Source: JAHIYU01 sp964476155
Lineage (GTDB): Bacteria; Krumholzibacteriota; Krumholzibacteriia; LZORAL124-64-63
Assembly: GCA_964476155.1 (NCBI GenBank)
Contig: CAYYYS010000006.1
Location: 1 to 64,000, forward strand
Direction: 5' to 3'
Length of the DNA: 64,000 nt
The position numbers were made by a program, and so were the translations under genes. Positions 1 through 8,649 of this stretch are shown here, in pieces; positions within the stretch are counted from its first letter, which is position 1, and every line of letters begins with the position of its first letter. The notes beneath the pieces were generated by a model that did no database searches, was not told where the DNA came from, and saw only the letters and a program-made list of their open reading frames with translations.

Positions 1-77
1 TTACCAGAGGCCGGAGGCCGCATCAAGTTTCAACTAAGTTTAGGACACTCTCGGAAGATAGGCTGGCACCATCTGCT
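1..77. other. window edge, no gene assigned
   Basis: This is the 77 bases downstream of the minus-strand threonine-synthase-like gene. No convincing frame, hairpin or T-run terminator is visible. The first three bases read as a stop codon on the minus strand, so a neighbouring gene could begin beyond the window, but this cannot be judged here. Confidence 0.3.
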
Positions 78-1316
78 TTAAATCAAATCTCTGGGTTGCG
101 GGTCCTTCAACCCATGCCCCGTCACCAGAACGACAATCCGGTCTGCAGGTTCGATCAATCCCGTGTTCTTGGCCTCTACTAAACCCGCCATTCCCGTCGC
201 GCCCGATGGTTCCGCCCAGACGCCGGCGAACTCGGCCAGCAACCGGATAGAAGCGAGAATCGCTTCATCGGATACGGAGAGGAAACCGCCGCCGGTAGCA
301 GCCACCCGCATCCAGGCTTTCAGCCGGTTGCGAGGAATACCCACACTGATCGAATCGGCTATGGTGACGGGTGCGACAGGCTTGATAGCAGTCAAGGCTT
401 CGGCGGCCGTATAACCCGCGGCTTCGTCGCCGATCTCGTTCCAAGCCCGCGCCAACGGCGCCGCGCCCGCGGCCTGCACGCCATAGACCTTGGGCACGCT
501 CTCCAGCAACCCCATCTCCACCAGCTCCAGCAACCCCTTGCAAACCGAAGACACGATACACCCGTCCCCGGTCGGTACGAACACGGCATCCGGCGCCAGC
601 CCACCCAGCGCGTTGGCAATTTCGAACGCGACCGTCTTCTTCCCTTCGACCAGCAACGGATTGTGGGCGCAGTTGCGCGAGTACCAGCCATGCCTGTCGA
701 TCTCTTGCAGGGAGAGGTCGAATGCGTCGTCGTAGGTCCCGTCGACTCGTATGACGTTTGCTCCGTGTAGTTCGAGCTGGGCCAGCTTGGCCTTGGGTGC
801 CGCCGCCGGAACAAAAATGGTGGTATCAATGCCGGCCCGCGCCGCCAACACGGCCAGACTCGCCGCCGCATTTCCGGTCGAAGCCGCCGCCACATGCTCA
901 ACCCCAAGCCGCGCACAATCAGCCATGGCCATGGCCGTGGCGCGATCCTTCAGACTGGCCGAAGGCAGCCCCGTGTCATCCTTCAGAAACAACCCGGGCA
1001 ATCCGAGCCGCTCGCGCAACCGCTCACAATTATGCAACGGCGTATCGCCCAAAGCCCAGGCCGGATGCGGTTCGGTCGGCCACAGCGGCAGCAACGGTTT
1101 GAAGTTCCAGAGATCAGGCCGCCCATTCGCCATGAAGGGAATGTCCGGATTCAGGTTCGTACGGATAGCATCATAATCATAAGTCGCATCGAGGATCCCA
1201 TCGATCCCGCACTCGTCACAAACAAACCCCCGCCACCCGGTCTCGAACGTCTTGCCACACAGCACACACCGATACCCGGTCCAATGAGGATTCAAATCGA
1301 CATGGGGCAGCGCCAT
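78..1316 (-). CDS. threonine synthase-like PLP enzyme (possible YgeX substitute)
   Basis: This is a fold-type II PLP enzyme of the threonine synthase family, 412 residues. Near the N-terminus two CxxC pairs (CVLC and CDEC, about residues 18-36) form the rubredoxin-like zinc ribbon seen in some threonine synthases. The motif SASLKDRATA carries the PLP-binding lysine, and glycine-rich phosphate-binding loops follow. I start it at the ATG at 1316 because GAGGAG lies six bases upstream; the longer frame needs a TTG at 1340 with no such site. It is the last gene of a run with ssnA, ygeY and ygeW. In related purine-degradation clusters this slot is held by ygeX, diaminopropionate ammonia-lyase. The family call is secure. 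Which substrate it uses, O-phosphohomoserine or diaminopropionate, is open, and context favours the catabolic role. Confidence 0.85.
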   Translation of the reverse strand: MALPHVDLNPHWTGYRCVLCGKTFETGWRGFVCDECGIDGILDATYDYDAIRTNLNPDIPFMANGRPDLWNFKPLLPLWPTEPHPAWALGDTPLHNCERLRERLGLPGLFLKDDTGLPSASLKDRATAMAMADCARLGVEHVAAASTGNAAASLAVLAARAGIDTTIFVPAAAPKAKLAQLELHGANVIRVDGTYDDAFDLSLQEIDRHGWYSRNCAHNPLLVEGKKTVAFEIANALGGLAPDAVFVPTGDGCIVSSVCKGLLELVEMGLLESVPKVYGVQAAGAAPLARAWNEIGDEAAGYTAAEALTAIKPVAPVTIADSISVGIPRNRLKAWMRVAATGGGFLSVSDEAILASIRLLAEFAGVWAEPSGATGMAGLVEAKNTGLIEPADRIVVLVTGHGLKDPQPRDLI

Positions 1317-1360
1317 CACAAACTCCTCGCAAACGGCCAAGGGGCTCCTGGCCAGTAACG

Positions 1361-1453
1361 ATGTAGGTCGGGAGGGTCATACAGACGCCAAGTGCTGAAT
1401 CCGGAACGCAAGAAGCACTTGGCGTCTGTATGACCCTCCCGACCGGCCTACAT
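1361..1453. repeat. long imperfect palindrome between ygeW and the PLP enzyme gene
   Basis: Arms at about 1361-1396 and 1414-1453 are inverse complements. There are 31 perfectly matched bases next to a 17-base loop, then a four-base GGCC bulge and a matched TACAT end. The right arm runs into the last two codons of ygeW. It is far longer than an ordinary terminator stem and has no T-run, so it looks more like a palindromic repeat element or an mRNA-processing hairpin. It separates two genes of the same direction. Confidence 0.85.
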
Positions 1454-2419
1454 AGTAAGCGCCATAAGCGCCTTGGCCGTATGCAGCCGGTTTTCCGCTT
1501 CGTCCCATACGACACTCTGCGGTCCATCGATCACCACGTCGGTAACTTCCTGCCCGCGCGTTGCCGGTAGCGGATGCATATAGATCGCATCTGACGCCGC
1601 GATCTTCATGCGTTCCTCGTTGCAGATCCAGTCCGGATACTTCTCGATGTGCTTCACTGCGGCCTCACGATCGGGTTCGGTGACCAGGCAACCCCAGCTC
1701 TTGGGATAGACCACGTGAGCGCCCTCGAACCCGGCGTCCATGTCATCGACGATCTCGAACTTCGTGCCGTTGCGCTCGCAGTCGGCGCGAGCCGCATCGA
1801 CGATCTCCGGCAGCAACTTGAACTCGGGCGGATGGGCCAGGGTCACGTCCATCCCCATGCGGGCCATCATCAGGATCTCGGAGTGGGGCACCGAGATGGG
1901 CCGCACGTAGCTGGGCGCGTAGGTCCAGCTCACCACGATCTTGCGGCCCTTGACCTCGTTGTTGAACGTCTCGCGCACGGTCATGATGTCGGCCAGCGCC
2001 TGGCAGGGATGGTACAGGTCGCACTGCAGGTTGATCACCGGCACCTTCGAGATGGCGGCGATGTCGCGCTGGAACTTGTTGCCGACGCCCCAATCACAAT
2101 TCCGGATGGCGATGCCGTGGCCCATGCGGCTCAGGACCTTGCCCGTATCCAGGACGGTCTCGCCATGGCTGAGCTGCAGCTTGTCGGGGCTCAGGACGTT
2201 GGCGTGACCGCCGAGCTGGGTCATGCCCGCTTCCATGGAGTTGCGCGTGCGGGTGCTCTGCTCGAAGAACAGGGCGAAGAGCGATTTGTCGCGCAGCAGG
2301 GGCGTGGGCTCGTCGCGATGGAACTTGTCCTTGAGGTCGGCCGCGGTCGCCAGGGCGTATTCGAGTTCCTCGTCCGACCAGTCGCGTGCGGTGATGTAGT
2401 GCTTGCCTTTGAGGTTCAT
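1448..2419 (-). CDS. ygeW: knotted carbamoyltransferase YgeW
   Basis: This is a member of the aspartate/ornithine carbamoyltransferase superfamily, 323 residues. The carbamoyl-phosphate loop STRTRNSME (about residues 54-62), the LYHPCQALAD motif and a C-terminal HPLPA are visible. The YgeW branch is known as a knotted carbamoyltransferase encoded beside ygeY, ssnA and hydA in purine-catabolic clusters, and its true substrate is not settled. It is thought to phosphorolyse a carbamoyl adduct and yield carbamoyl phosphate for ATP synthesis. The ATG at 2419 follows the ygeY stop by eight bases, implying co-translation. The open frame continues upstream, but that part only shadows ygeY. The final codons lie inside a long palindrome. 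Confidence 0.9.
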   Translation of the reverse strand: MNLKGKHYITARDWSDEELEYALATAADLKDKFHRDEPTPLLRDKSLFALFFEQSTRTRNSMEAGMTQLGGHANVLSPDKLQLSHGETVLDTGKVLSRMGHGIAIRNCDWGVGNKFQRDIAAISKVPVINLQCDLYHPCQALADIMTVRETFNNEVKGRKIVVSWTYAPSYVRPISVPHSEILMMARMGMDVTLAHPPEFKLLPEIVDAARADCERNGTKFEIVDDMDAGFEGAHVVYPKSWGCLVTEPDREAAVKHIEKYPDWICNEERMKIAASDAIYMHPLPATRGQEVTDVVIDGPQSVVWDEAENRLHTAKALMALTM

Positions 2420-2427
2420 CGTTTCTC

Positions 2428-3636
2428 TCACTTCTTGTCGGTTGCAATGAAGGCGCCGGGGAACGCGGTATAGAAGGCGCAGGCCTTCACCACGTCCTCG
2501 ACGGGGACGTATTCGTTGGGAGCGTGGGCGAGACGTTCCTCGCCGGGGCCGAAGCCCACGCAGGGCACGTCGTGCAGTCCCTTGATGGACACGCCGTTGG
2601 TGCTGAAGGTCCAGCAGTGCACCTTCGGTTCGCTGGCGAAGGCGGCCAGGTGCGCCGCGACGCCGGCCTGTACGGCGGGATGGTCCTCGGGCATGACCCA
2701 GGTGGGGTAGTATTTTTCCATGGGGTAGACCAGACCGGTCCAGGCCGGGACCTCGTAGGTCAGTATCCAGACTTCGGCGGGGATGCCGACCTCGGCCATG
2801 GCGTCCTCGACCTCCTTGATCGCGAGCTCCTTGGTCTCGCCGTCGGTCAGGCGACGGTCGATGTGCAGCTCGGCCTTGTCGGGCACGGCGCAGAGGCTGG
2901 GGCCCTCGGTGCCGAACCAGCTGACGCAGCAGGTGCCTTTGCCCAGAAAATCGTCGGTGGCCAGACGGCCGTTCAGGGCGTCGATGGCGGCGCAGGCGGG
3001 GGCGAGTTTGGTGGCGGCGTTGTCGCCGCGTTCGGGCGCCGAGCCGTGGCAGGAAACGCCGCGCGCGGTGACGCGGATCTCCATGCGGCCGCGCTGGCCG
3101 CGCGTCAGGGTCAGGCCGGACGGTTCGGTCGAGACGACCACCTCGGGCTTGAGCACACCCTCTTCGAGGATGTAATGCCAGCACAGGCCGTCGCAGTCCT
3201 CTTCCATGACAGAGCCCACCATCCACACCTGTAGTCCGTCGAGCAGATCCAGGTCCTTCATGAGGTTAGCCGCGTAGACCATGCCGGCCATGCCGGCTTT
3301 CTGATCGACGGCGCCGCGCCCGTAGACGCGACCGTTTTCCAGTTTGCCGGTGAAGGGGTCGCAGTCCCACTGGTCGTGGTCGGTGACGTCGACCGTGTCG
3401 ATGTGGGCGTCGAAGGCGACCACGCGCGGTCCGTCGCCCACGCGGCCGAGCACGTTGCCCAGTCCGTCGATCTTCACTTCGTCGAAGCCGACGGCCTCCA
3501 TCTCGGCGGCGATGCGGCGGATGACGGCCTCTTCCCGTCCGGAGAGGCTGGGGATGGCGACGATGTCGCGCAGGAAAGCGGTCATCGGGTCCTGAAGGCC
3601 GCGCGCGGCCTCCAGGATCGTAGCAGCGTTTGTCAT
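2428..3636 (-). CDS. ygeY: YgeY-type M20 metallohydrolase
   Basis: This is an M20/M28-superfamily metal-dependent amidohydrolase, 402 residues. The metal and catalytic motifs are FDAHIDTVDVTD (about residues 74-85), GRGAVDQKAGMAG (about 110-122) and MEEDCDG (about 147-153), followed by the lid domain. YgeY proteins are annotated as selenium-metabolism-linked hydrolases. In purine-degradation clusters they probably cleave an amide or carbamoyl group from a ureido-type intermediate such as a diaminopropionate derivative. The ATG has GGGAG seven bases upstream. It sits 17 bases after ssnA and eight bases before ygeW, so the three form one transcription unit. No selenium-handling genes are in the window, so purine catabolism is the better label. 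Confidence 0.9.
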   Translation of the reverse strand: MTNAATILEAARGLQDPMTAFLRDIVAIPSLSGREEAVIRRIAAEMEAVGFDEVKIDGLGNVLGRVGDGPRVVAFDAHIDTVDVTDHDQWDCDPFTGKLENGRVYGRGAVDQKAGMAGMVYAANLMKDLDLLDGLQVWMVGSVMEEDCDGLCWHYILEEGVLKPEVVVSTEPSGLTLTRGQRGRMEIRVTARGVSCHGSAPERGDNAATKLAPACAAIDALNGRLATDDFLGKGTCCVSWFGTEGPSLCAVPDKAELHIDRRLTDGETKELAIKEVEDAMAEVGIPAEVWILTYEVPAWTGLVYPMEKYYPTWVMPEDHPAVQAGVAAHLAAFASEPKVHCWTFSTNGVSIKGLHDVPCVGFGPGEERLAHAPNEYVPVEDVVKACAFYTAFPGAFIATDKK

Positions 3637-3653
3637 GGGCGTTCTCCCGTTAT

Positions 3654-5012
3654 CTACAGGGCCTTCATGCCGTCCCAGATCCGCTGCGCGGCGTCGCGGG
3701 AGGCTTGTCCGTCATAAGGGGCCGGGTCGCCGCGGCGGTACTTGCACGCACCGCCCACATAGACCTCGGCGATATCCCAGGGGTGGAATCCGAAGAGCAT
3801 CATGCCCAGCCAGTTGTCCGCCGTCAGGGGGGTCTTTTGGTGGGCGTCGCAAATCAGGAAGTCGGCGGGCGCGCCGGTATCCAGCGAACCGAAGGGTTCG
3901 CCGAAGAGCTCGCGGGCCAGCTGATAGCCGCCGACCCAGAATCGTTCGGCGCCGGTAAAGCCCAGGGGGCCGCGGCCGGTCTCGTTGCCTCGATAGAAGG
4001 TGGTGCGCATCTCGCCCCACATGTTGCCGTCCAGTCCGTCGGTGCCGTAGCAGACACGCGATGGGAACCGGTCGACCGGGGCGCGACCCACGCCGTTGTT
4101 CATGTTCGAGCGGCCGTTGTGGACCAGCCAGGCGCCCTTGTCCTCGATGACCTGCAGGTCGATGGGCGTCAGGTCCACGCCGTGGGCCAGCACGGCGCCC
4201 TTGCGGATCAGACCGTAGTTGTCGAGGCGCTCGAGGGGGTCGGGCCAGCCGCGGTCGTGGCAGATCTCGCGGTCGGTGGTGCCTTCGGCCAGGTGGATGT
4301 GGATGCCGACATCGAACGTGTCGCAGATCTCGGCCAGCAGTTCGAGGGTGCGGTCTTCGAGGGTGAAGCTGGCGTGGGCGCCGGCCAGGGCGCGGAACGT
4401 GGGGACGGCGTTGCCGGTCTGTGTCGCGGCGATCTTCTCCAAGTAGCGTCGTGTCTCGGCCAGCATGGTGTCGCGGCTGCCGGGGCCGCCGCGGTCGGTC
4501 ACCTCGTAGCAGAGGGCGCCGCGCAGACCCACGTCGGCGATGCCGCGCTCGATGTGGTCGAGGGATTCGCCCACCGCCGCCACGCTCGAGTGGTGGTCGA
4601 CGATCAGGGTCGTGCCGCAACGCATGGCGTCCCAGGCGCCGCTGACGGCGCTCAGGTAGACGGCGTCCGCGTCTATGGCGCGGTCCAGCTTCCACCAGAT
4701 GTTGGTCAGCACTTCCTGGAAGTTGCGCGGTGTCTCGGCCGGGGCCGGCATGCCGGGCGCCAGGGTCGAGTAGAGGTGATGGTGACCGTTGATGTGGCCG
4801 GGCATGACCGTGCGGCCGTTCACGTCGATGGTCGTTTCGCCCTCTTGGGCCGCCAGATCGACGCCGCGTTCGACGATGCGATCGCCGACGATCCGCAGGT
4901 CGGTCAGCTCGACGCGGGGTCTCGGAGCGGCGCCCATTTCGACCGGCAGATAGTCCAGGACGTTGGCGTTCTTCAAGAGCAAAGCAGCGGCGGAACGGTC
5001 GATGTCACTCAA
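3654..5012 (-). CDS. ssnA: SsnA-family amidohydrolase
   Basis: This is a zinc aminohydrolase of the amidohydrolase superfamily, 452 residues. The N-terminal metal motif GHINGHHHLYS lies near residues 75-85, HLAEG near 240 and AHGVDL near 275, with a TDGLDGN motif that supplies the catalytic Asp. SsnA is known from E. coli and clostridia as part of the hydA-ygeW-ygeX-ygeY purine set; its exact substrate is uncertain, and a deaminase or cyclic amidohydrolase role is likely. The start is a TTG with GGAGG six bases upstream. It is the first gene of the run, and a terminator for the preceding operon lies at 5109-5139, so its promoter must be within about 100 bases upstream. Confidence 0.88.
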   Translation of the reverse strand: MSDIDRSAAALLLKNANVLDYLPVEMGAAPRPRVELTDLRIVGDRIVERGVDLAAQEGETTIDVNGRTVMPGHINGHHHLYSTLAPGMPAPAETPRNFQEVLTNIWWKLDRAIDADAVYLSAVSGAWDAMRCGTTLIVDHHSSVAAVGESLDHIERGIADVGLRGALCYEVTDRGGPGSRDTMLAETRRYLEKIAATQTGNAVPTFRALAGAHASFTLEDRTLELLAEICDTFDVGIHIHLAEGTTDREICHDRGWPDPLERLDNYGLIRKGAVLAHGVDLTPIDLQVIEDKGAWLVHNGRSNMNNGVGRAPVDRFPSRVCYGTDGLDGNMWGEMRTTFYRGNETGRGPLGFTGAERFWVGGYQLARELFGEPFGSLDTGAPADFLICDAHQKTPLTADNWLGMMLFGFHPWDIAEVYVGGACKYRRGDPAPYDGQASRDAAQRIWDGMKAL

Positions 5013-5108
5013 GGCAATCCTCCGGAACTGGTGAACACACGAGACCGACCACGCGGTCGGCCTGCGCGAAGACTTCCATGGTCGGTAACCGCCGTGAAAA
5101 CATCAAGT

Positions 5109-5139
5109 AAAAACGCCCGGAAGGGTTGCTCCCGGGCGT
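5109..5139 (-). terminator. intrinsic terminator of the gld-type ABC operon
   Basis: Read on the minus strand, this is an eight-base GC-rich stem with arms at 5132-5139 and 5113-5120, an 11-base loop and then a run of five T. It lies 42 bases past the stop of the DUF4340 gene and upstream of ssnA, so it isolates the purine genes from the ABC operon. Confidence 0.85.
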
Positions 5140-5180
5140 CGGATCTTGGCGGTCATGAATCAGATCTCGGTCATCCGGAC

Positions 5181-6215
5181 TCAAGACTCCGGCAACAAAT
5201 CCGCCAACTCCTTGAAGATCTGATCCACCTTGTACCCGCTCAACACCCAGATCGTACGATCCATGGACGTCATCACGTAGTACTCGGTCTGCCCCTCGGC
5301 CGTGCCTTCACAGACGGCGCCGATGCGCAGTTCGAACTCGGAGCCGTCGGCCAGCGCGATCGCCACGCGACGGTCGGCCTTCCAGAGTCCGTATTCATCC
5401 ATCGCCGCGCCCGGGTCGTCGACATCGGCGGCCCGGAGGTTCGTCAAGGCGTTCATGATGCCGTCCACCTTGGACTTGGCCAGCGGCAGCCGCTCCGGCT
5501 CGACGAGCACCCATTCCCAGGTGCTGCGGTCGGGGACCGGTGCGATGGTGTCGCCCTCGGCCGGTTCGGGCGTCGTGAAGACCTTTTCCATGGCCAGCGT
5601 TTCGTCGCCCCGGTACAGGACGATGTCCTCGATGTCCTCGCGGCCGCACTCGAAGACCTTCAGGTCCAGGAAGAACTTGTTCTCCGGTTTCGCCAGACCC
5701 GTGTACATGCCCAGCTTGCCCAGGATGTTGGCCCGGGTCAGGAACACGGCGTCGTTTTGCGGATCACGAACGAACGAGCCGCTCCCTGTGTCGGGCTTGC
5801 GGCCGACCTCCAGGGTGTAGACCGGTTCCCATTCCGCGCCGAAGAGGGTGATCGTGACGGGTGTGGCGTCCGGGCCCAGCCCGTAATCGACGAGAATGTC
5901 GGGGTTGTCGGAACGGTACTGGCCGGATAGGCCGTCCAGCTCCGTCATCAACTCGTCGACCTTGCGCTGTTCGACGGGATGGCTCCAGGCCGAACGGGCC
6001 ACCCAGTGATCGGGCAGGCGCTCCAGGACCACGTCCGTCGAATCGGCGTCGGCGATCAGGATCCGGTTGATCTCGTCGGCGACAAAAGCATTCGACAGGA
6101 CCGGATCCGTGTCCGATGCGGAAGTCGTCCGATCGTGGGTCTGCTTCTGCAGGATGTTCAAGGCGAGCAGCGCCACGACCAGCAGGCCCAGTGTAATCAG
6201 GGTACGTTTGCTCAT
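5181..6215 (-). CDS. DUF4340 membrane-anchored protein
   Basis: This is a 344-residue protein with one N-terminal transmembrane segment (about residues 5-20) and a large extracytoplasmic region of repeated beta-rich DUF4340 type. The family is known to follow gldG-like genes in ABC operons. It is thought to be an accessory part of the exporter, with no assigned activity. Its ATG overlaps the stop of the GldG-like gene by four bases (ATGA), which implies translational coupling. It is the last gene before the intrinsic terminator. No catalytic motif is apparent. Confidence 0.85.
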   Translation of the reverse strand: MSKRTLITLGLLVVALLALNILQKQTHDRTTSASDTDPVLSNAFVADEINRILIADADSTDVVLERLPDHWVARSAWSHPVEQRKVDELMTELDGLSGQYRSDNPDILVDYGLGPDATPVTITLFGAEWEPVYTLEVGRKPDTGSGSFVRDPQNDAVFLTRANILGKLGMYTGLAKPENKFFLDLKVFECGREDIEDIVLYRGDETLAMEKVFTTPEPAEGDTIAPVPDRSTWEWVLVEPERLPLAKSKVDGIMNALTNLRAADVDDPGAAMDEYGLWKADRRVAIALADGSEFELRIGAVCEGTAEGQTEYYVMTSMDRTIWVLSGYKVDQIFKELADLLPES

Positions 6216-7924
6216 CGTGCCGCCTCCTTCCGGCGATTGCTCGCACGCGTCAGACCGAAGATCACCAGCACTACCGGAATCAGGACGATGGTGAACAGGC
6301 GGAACAGCACCTTCTCGCTGTCGCTGACCGGACGGATGACCCGTTGCGTAAGGATCTTCGACCGGATGGAGATCAGATCCTCGCCATGGACCAGGCCGTC
6401 GACCGCGTTGAGCAGGAACAACGAGTTGTGACCGGCCTGAATGGCCATGTCGTCGAACATCTTGGCGCAACCGACCACCACCAGTCTGGCGGGTTCGCGC
6501 ATCAGCGGCGCGATGGGCGAATCCGGGGTGACACTGTCCTCGGCGGTTGGACCGACAGGCCAGGCGGGTGGCGCGGTATCGCCGAACGCGTCCGGGAAAC
6601 GGCCCGCCAGCTCCAGGGCCAACGGCAGGTGCGGCGTAATGGATTTGCCCTCGGGGCGGAACAGGCTGCCGGCCATGATGCCCTCGGTGAAGGGCTCGGT
6701 CCAGGTCTTGGCGCTACTGGTGAACAGATCGGTCCGGGCGAGCTCGTGCTCGGCCAGTTTCGATCCGTTGATCTCCAGTGCGGAGCCCCAGAGGTACAGC
6801 AAGGCGCTGATGCGATTGCTGATGGCCGCGTCGGCGTTCATCTGGGTGTCGGTCACCTGGATCTGGATGGGCAGACGCACCGGCTCGCTGGTCTGGAAGC
6901 GCATGCCGCCGATGTTCTGGGTGCGCGGCACGCTCAGCACCTGGGAACTGTCGTCCATGAGGTGATCGGTCGATACGGTCAGACCGAACTCGGCCAGCAT
7001 GGTCTCGAGGCCGCTGGGCTGTCCCTGTCCGGTGATGGTGTAGGCTTCGCGCGCGCCCGGCTGGTAGCCGTAGACGTGTGACTGCACCGCGATCACCGTG
7101 TTCATGCCGTTGCTGACGGCGCGGTTGATCTCGAAGGCCTGGCGCTCGTTGAATCCCGTGGGGTTGAGCACCAGCATCACGTCGGCGTCCTCGGGGATCC
7201 GCGACTCGGCCGTCAGGTCGATCCGCTCCACCGTGTAGTGCTCCTGCTCGAGCAGTTGCGTGATCGAGGCGTAGGTATCCACCGGCTCGGGCGGTTGCAT
7301 GCCCTGCTGCAGATACATCATCGCCGTCTGCTGATCGACCTGCTGCAGCGGGGCGATCAGGGCCACCTTGGGCTGGCGCTCCTGGGTGAGCCGGAAGACG
7401 CGCGACAGCAACTCGTATTCGAGCGATACCAGCGACTGGGGCAGCACCTGGGGCAACACCTCGTCGGGGTAGTCCTTGTAGGCGATGGTCATCGCGCTCC
7501 AGATCAGCTTGATGCTGCGCTCGTCCTTCTCGATGGACTGCACCTGGAACGGACGGATACCGCGGGACGTGAGCGAGGCTTGCATTTCCTCGTCGTCCTG
7601 CGGGTTGTGAACCGAGTACTCGATCATGCCGTCGGACGCACGGTTGTAGTCACGGAGCTTGTCCGAGACGTCGCGCTCGAGATTCTTCAGCTCGGTCGGC
7701 ATGTCGTCGGCGCCGGTGATGTAGAACTTCACCTGCACCGGCGTCTTGAGATCGCCGAGAATCGTTTTGGCGGACGGCGACATGGTGTACAGGCGATCAC
7801 TGGTCAGGTCGGCGCGAACGCCCTGGAAGTTGCCGAGGACGCCGGTCAGCAGGACCGCCGCCGCCAGCAGAAGCACCACCGCCACGGCGAAGCTGATACG
7901 GAATGATTTACGCTTGGGTGTCAT
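6212..7924 (-). CDS. GldG-like ABC transporter auxiliary protein
   Basis: This is a 570-residue protein with a transmembrane segment near the N-terminus (about residues 8-28) and another near the C-terminus (about 540-560). Between them lies a long extracytoplasmic ABC-transporter-auxiliary region of the GldG type. The middle contains Gln-rich, coiled-looking stretches around residues 190-215. In Bacteroidota, GldA, GldF and GldG form an ABC exporter needed for gliding. In other phyla the same trio is common without gliding, and its cargo is unknown. The ATG at 7924 shares one base with the permease stop. Nothing else in the window suggests motility, so I avoid a gliding annotation. Confidence 0.87.
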   Translation of the reverse strand: MTPKRKSFRISFAVAVVLLLAAAVLLTGVLGNFQGVRADLTSDRLYTMSPSAKTILGDLKTPVQVKFYITGADDMPTELKNLERDVSDKLRDYNRASDGMIEYSVHNPQDDEEMQASLTSRGIRPFQVQSIEKDERSIKLIWSAMTIAYKDYPDEVLPQVLPQSLVSLEYELLSRVFRLTQERQPKVALIAPLQQVDQQTAMMYLQQGMQPPEPVDTYASITQLLEQEHYTVERIDLTAESRIPEDADVMLVLNPTGFNERQAFEINRAVSNGMNTVIAVQSHVYGYQPGAREAYTITGQGQPSGLETMLAEFGLTVSTDHLMDDSSQVLSVPRTQNIGGMRFQTSEPVRLPIQIQVTDTQMNADAAISNRISALLYLWGSALEINGSKLAEHELARTDLFTSSAKTWTEPFTEGIMAGSLFRPEGKSITPHLPLALELAGRFPDAFGDTAPPAWPVGPTAEDSVTPDSPIAPLMREPARLVVVGCAKMFDDMAIQAGHNSLFLLNAVDGLVHGEDLISIRSKILTQRVIRPVSDSEKVLFRLFTIVLIPVVLVIFGLTRASNRRKEAAR

Positions 7925-8649
7925 TAGTACTTCCTCCCTTCCAGCCACAACGTGTTGAGGACGAGGAAGACGCCGGTCAGGGCCAGGAAGTAGGCCAGGT
8001 CGCCCAGTTCCAGCACGCCGCGTTGCAGTGACTGGTAGTGGGGCATCAGACCGAAACTGTTCTGCAGGAAGGTGCCCAGGCCGCCGATCCAGCCGTCGAT
8101 GGTGCCGGACACGAAAGGCATGCCCAGCAGGAAGAGCACGAAGCAGGCGAGCATGCCCAGGATGAACGCCGTGATCTGGTCACGGAGCAGGCCGCTCGTG
8201 AAGATCCCCACGCTCATGTACAGACCGCCCAGCAACAGGGCGCCCAGGTAACCGCTGGCCATCGCCCCCACGTCGGGGTTGCCCAGCATCGTCAGCATGA
8301 TGGGGATGGGCAGGGTGGCGAGCAGGGTGATGACGTAGAAGGCCATCGCCGCCAGGTACTTGCCCAGCATGACCTCGCTCGATTTCATGGGCAGGGTCAT
8401 CAGCAGTTCGAAGGTGCCGCTGCGCTTGTCCTCGGCCCACAGCCGCATCGATACGGCCGGGATGAAGAAGATCAGGAACAGGGGCAGGTTGTTGAAGAAC
8501 TCGCGCATGTCCGCGGCGCCGCTCAGGAAGAACGGCGTCATGAACAGGCCGCAGTTGATGATCAGGAACACGATGATGAAGATGTACGCGATCGGGCTGT
8601 TGAAGTAGGCCCCGAATTCGCGCCGGAAGATGACGCCCGTGTTAGACAT
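7924..8649 (-). CDS. GldF-like ABC-2 permease
   Basis: This is an ABC-2-type membrane subunit, 241 residues, with about six hydrophobic segments. The N-terminal FRREFGAYFNSPIAYIF motif and the central SFELLMTLP-like coupling stretch (here TFELLMTLPMKSSEVMLGK) are characteristic of GldF/NosY-type permeases. It would pair with the ATPase encoded just upstream, whose stop overlaps this start by eight bases. The start has GGGGAGG four to five bases upstream. The substrate is unknown. Confidence 0.9.
   Translation of the reverse strand: MSNTGVIFRREFGAYFNSPIAYIFIIVFLIINCGLFMTPFFLSGAADMREFFNNLPLFLIFFIPAVSMRLWAEDKRSGTFELLMTLPMKSSEVMLGKYLAAMAFYVITLLATLPIPIMLTMLGNPDVGAMASGYLGALLLGGLYMSVGIFTSGLLRDQITAFILGMLACFVLFLLGMPFVSGTIDGWIGGLGTFLQNSFGLMPHYQSLQRGVLELGDLAYFLALTGVFLVLNTLWLEGRKY

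Noticed and set aside
3630..5930. A 766-codon plus-strand open frame opposite ssnA and the DUF4340 gene
   Set aside because: The translation is Val/Gly/Ala/His-rich with no recognisable family and runs antisense to two well-supported genes and a terminator.
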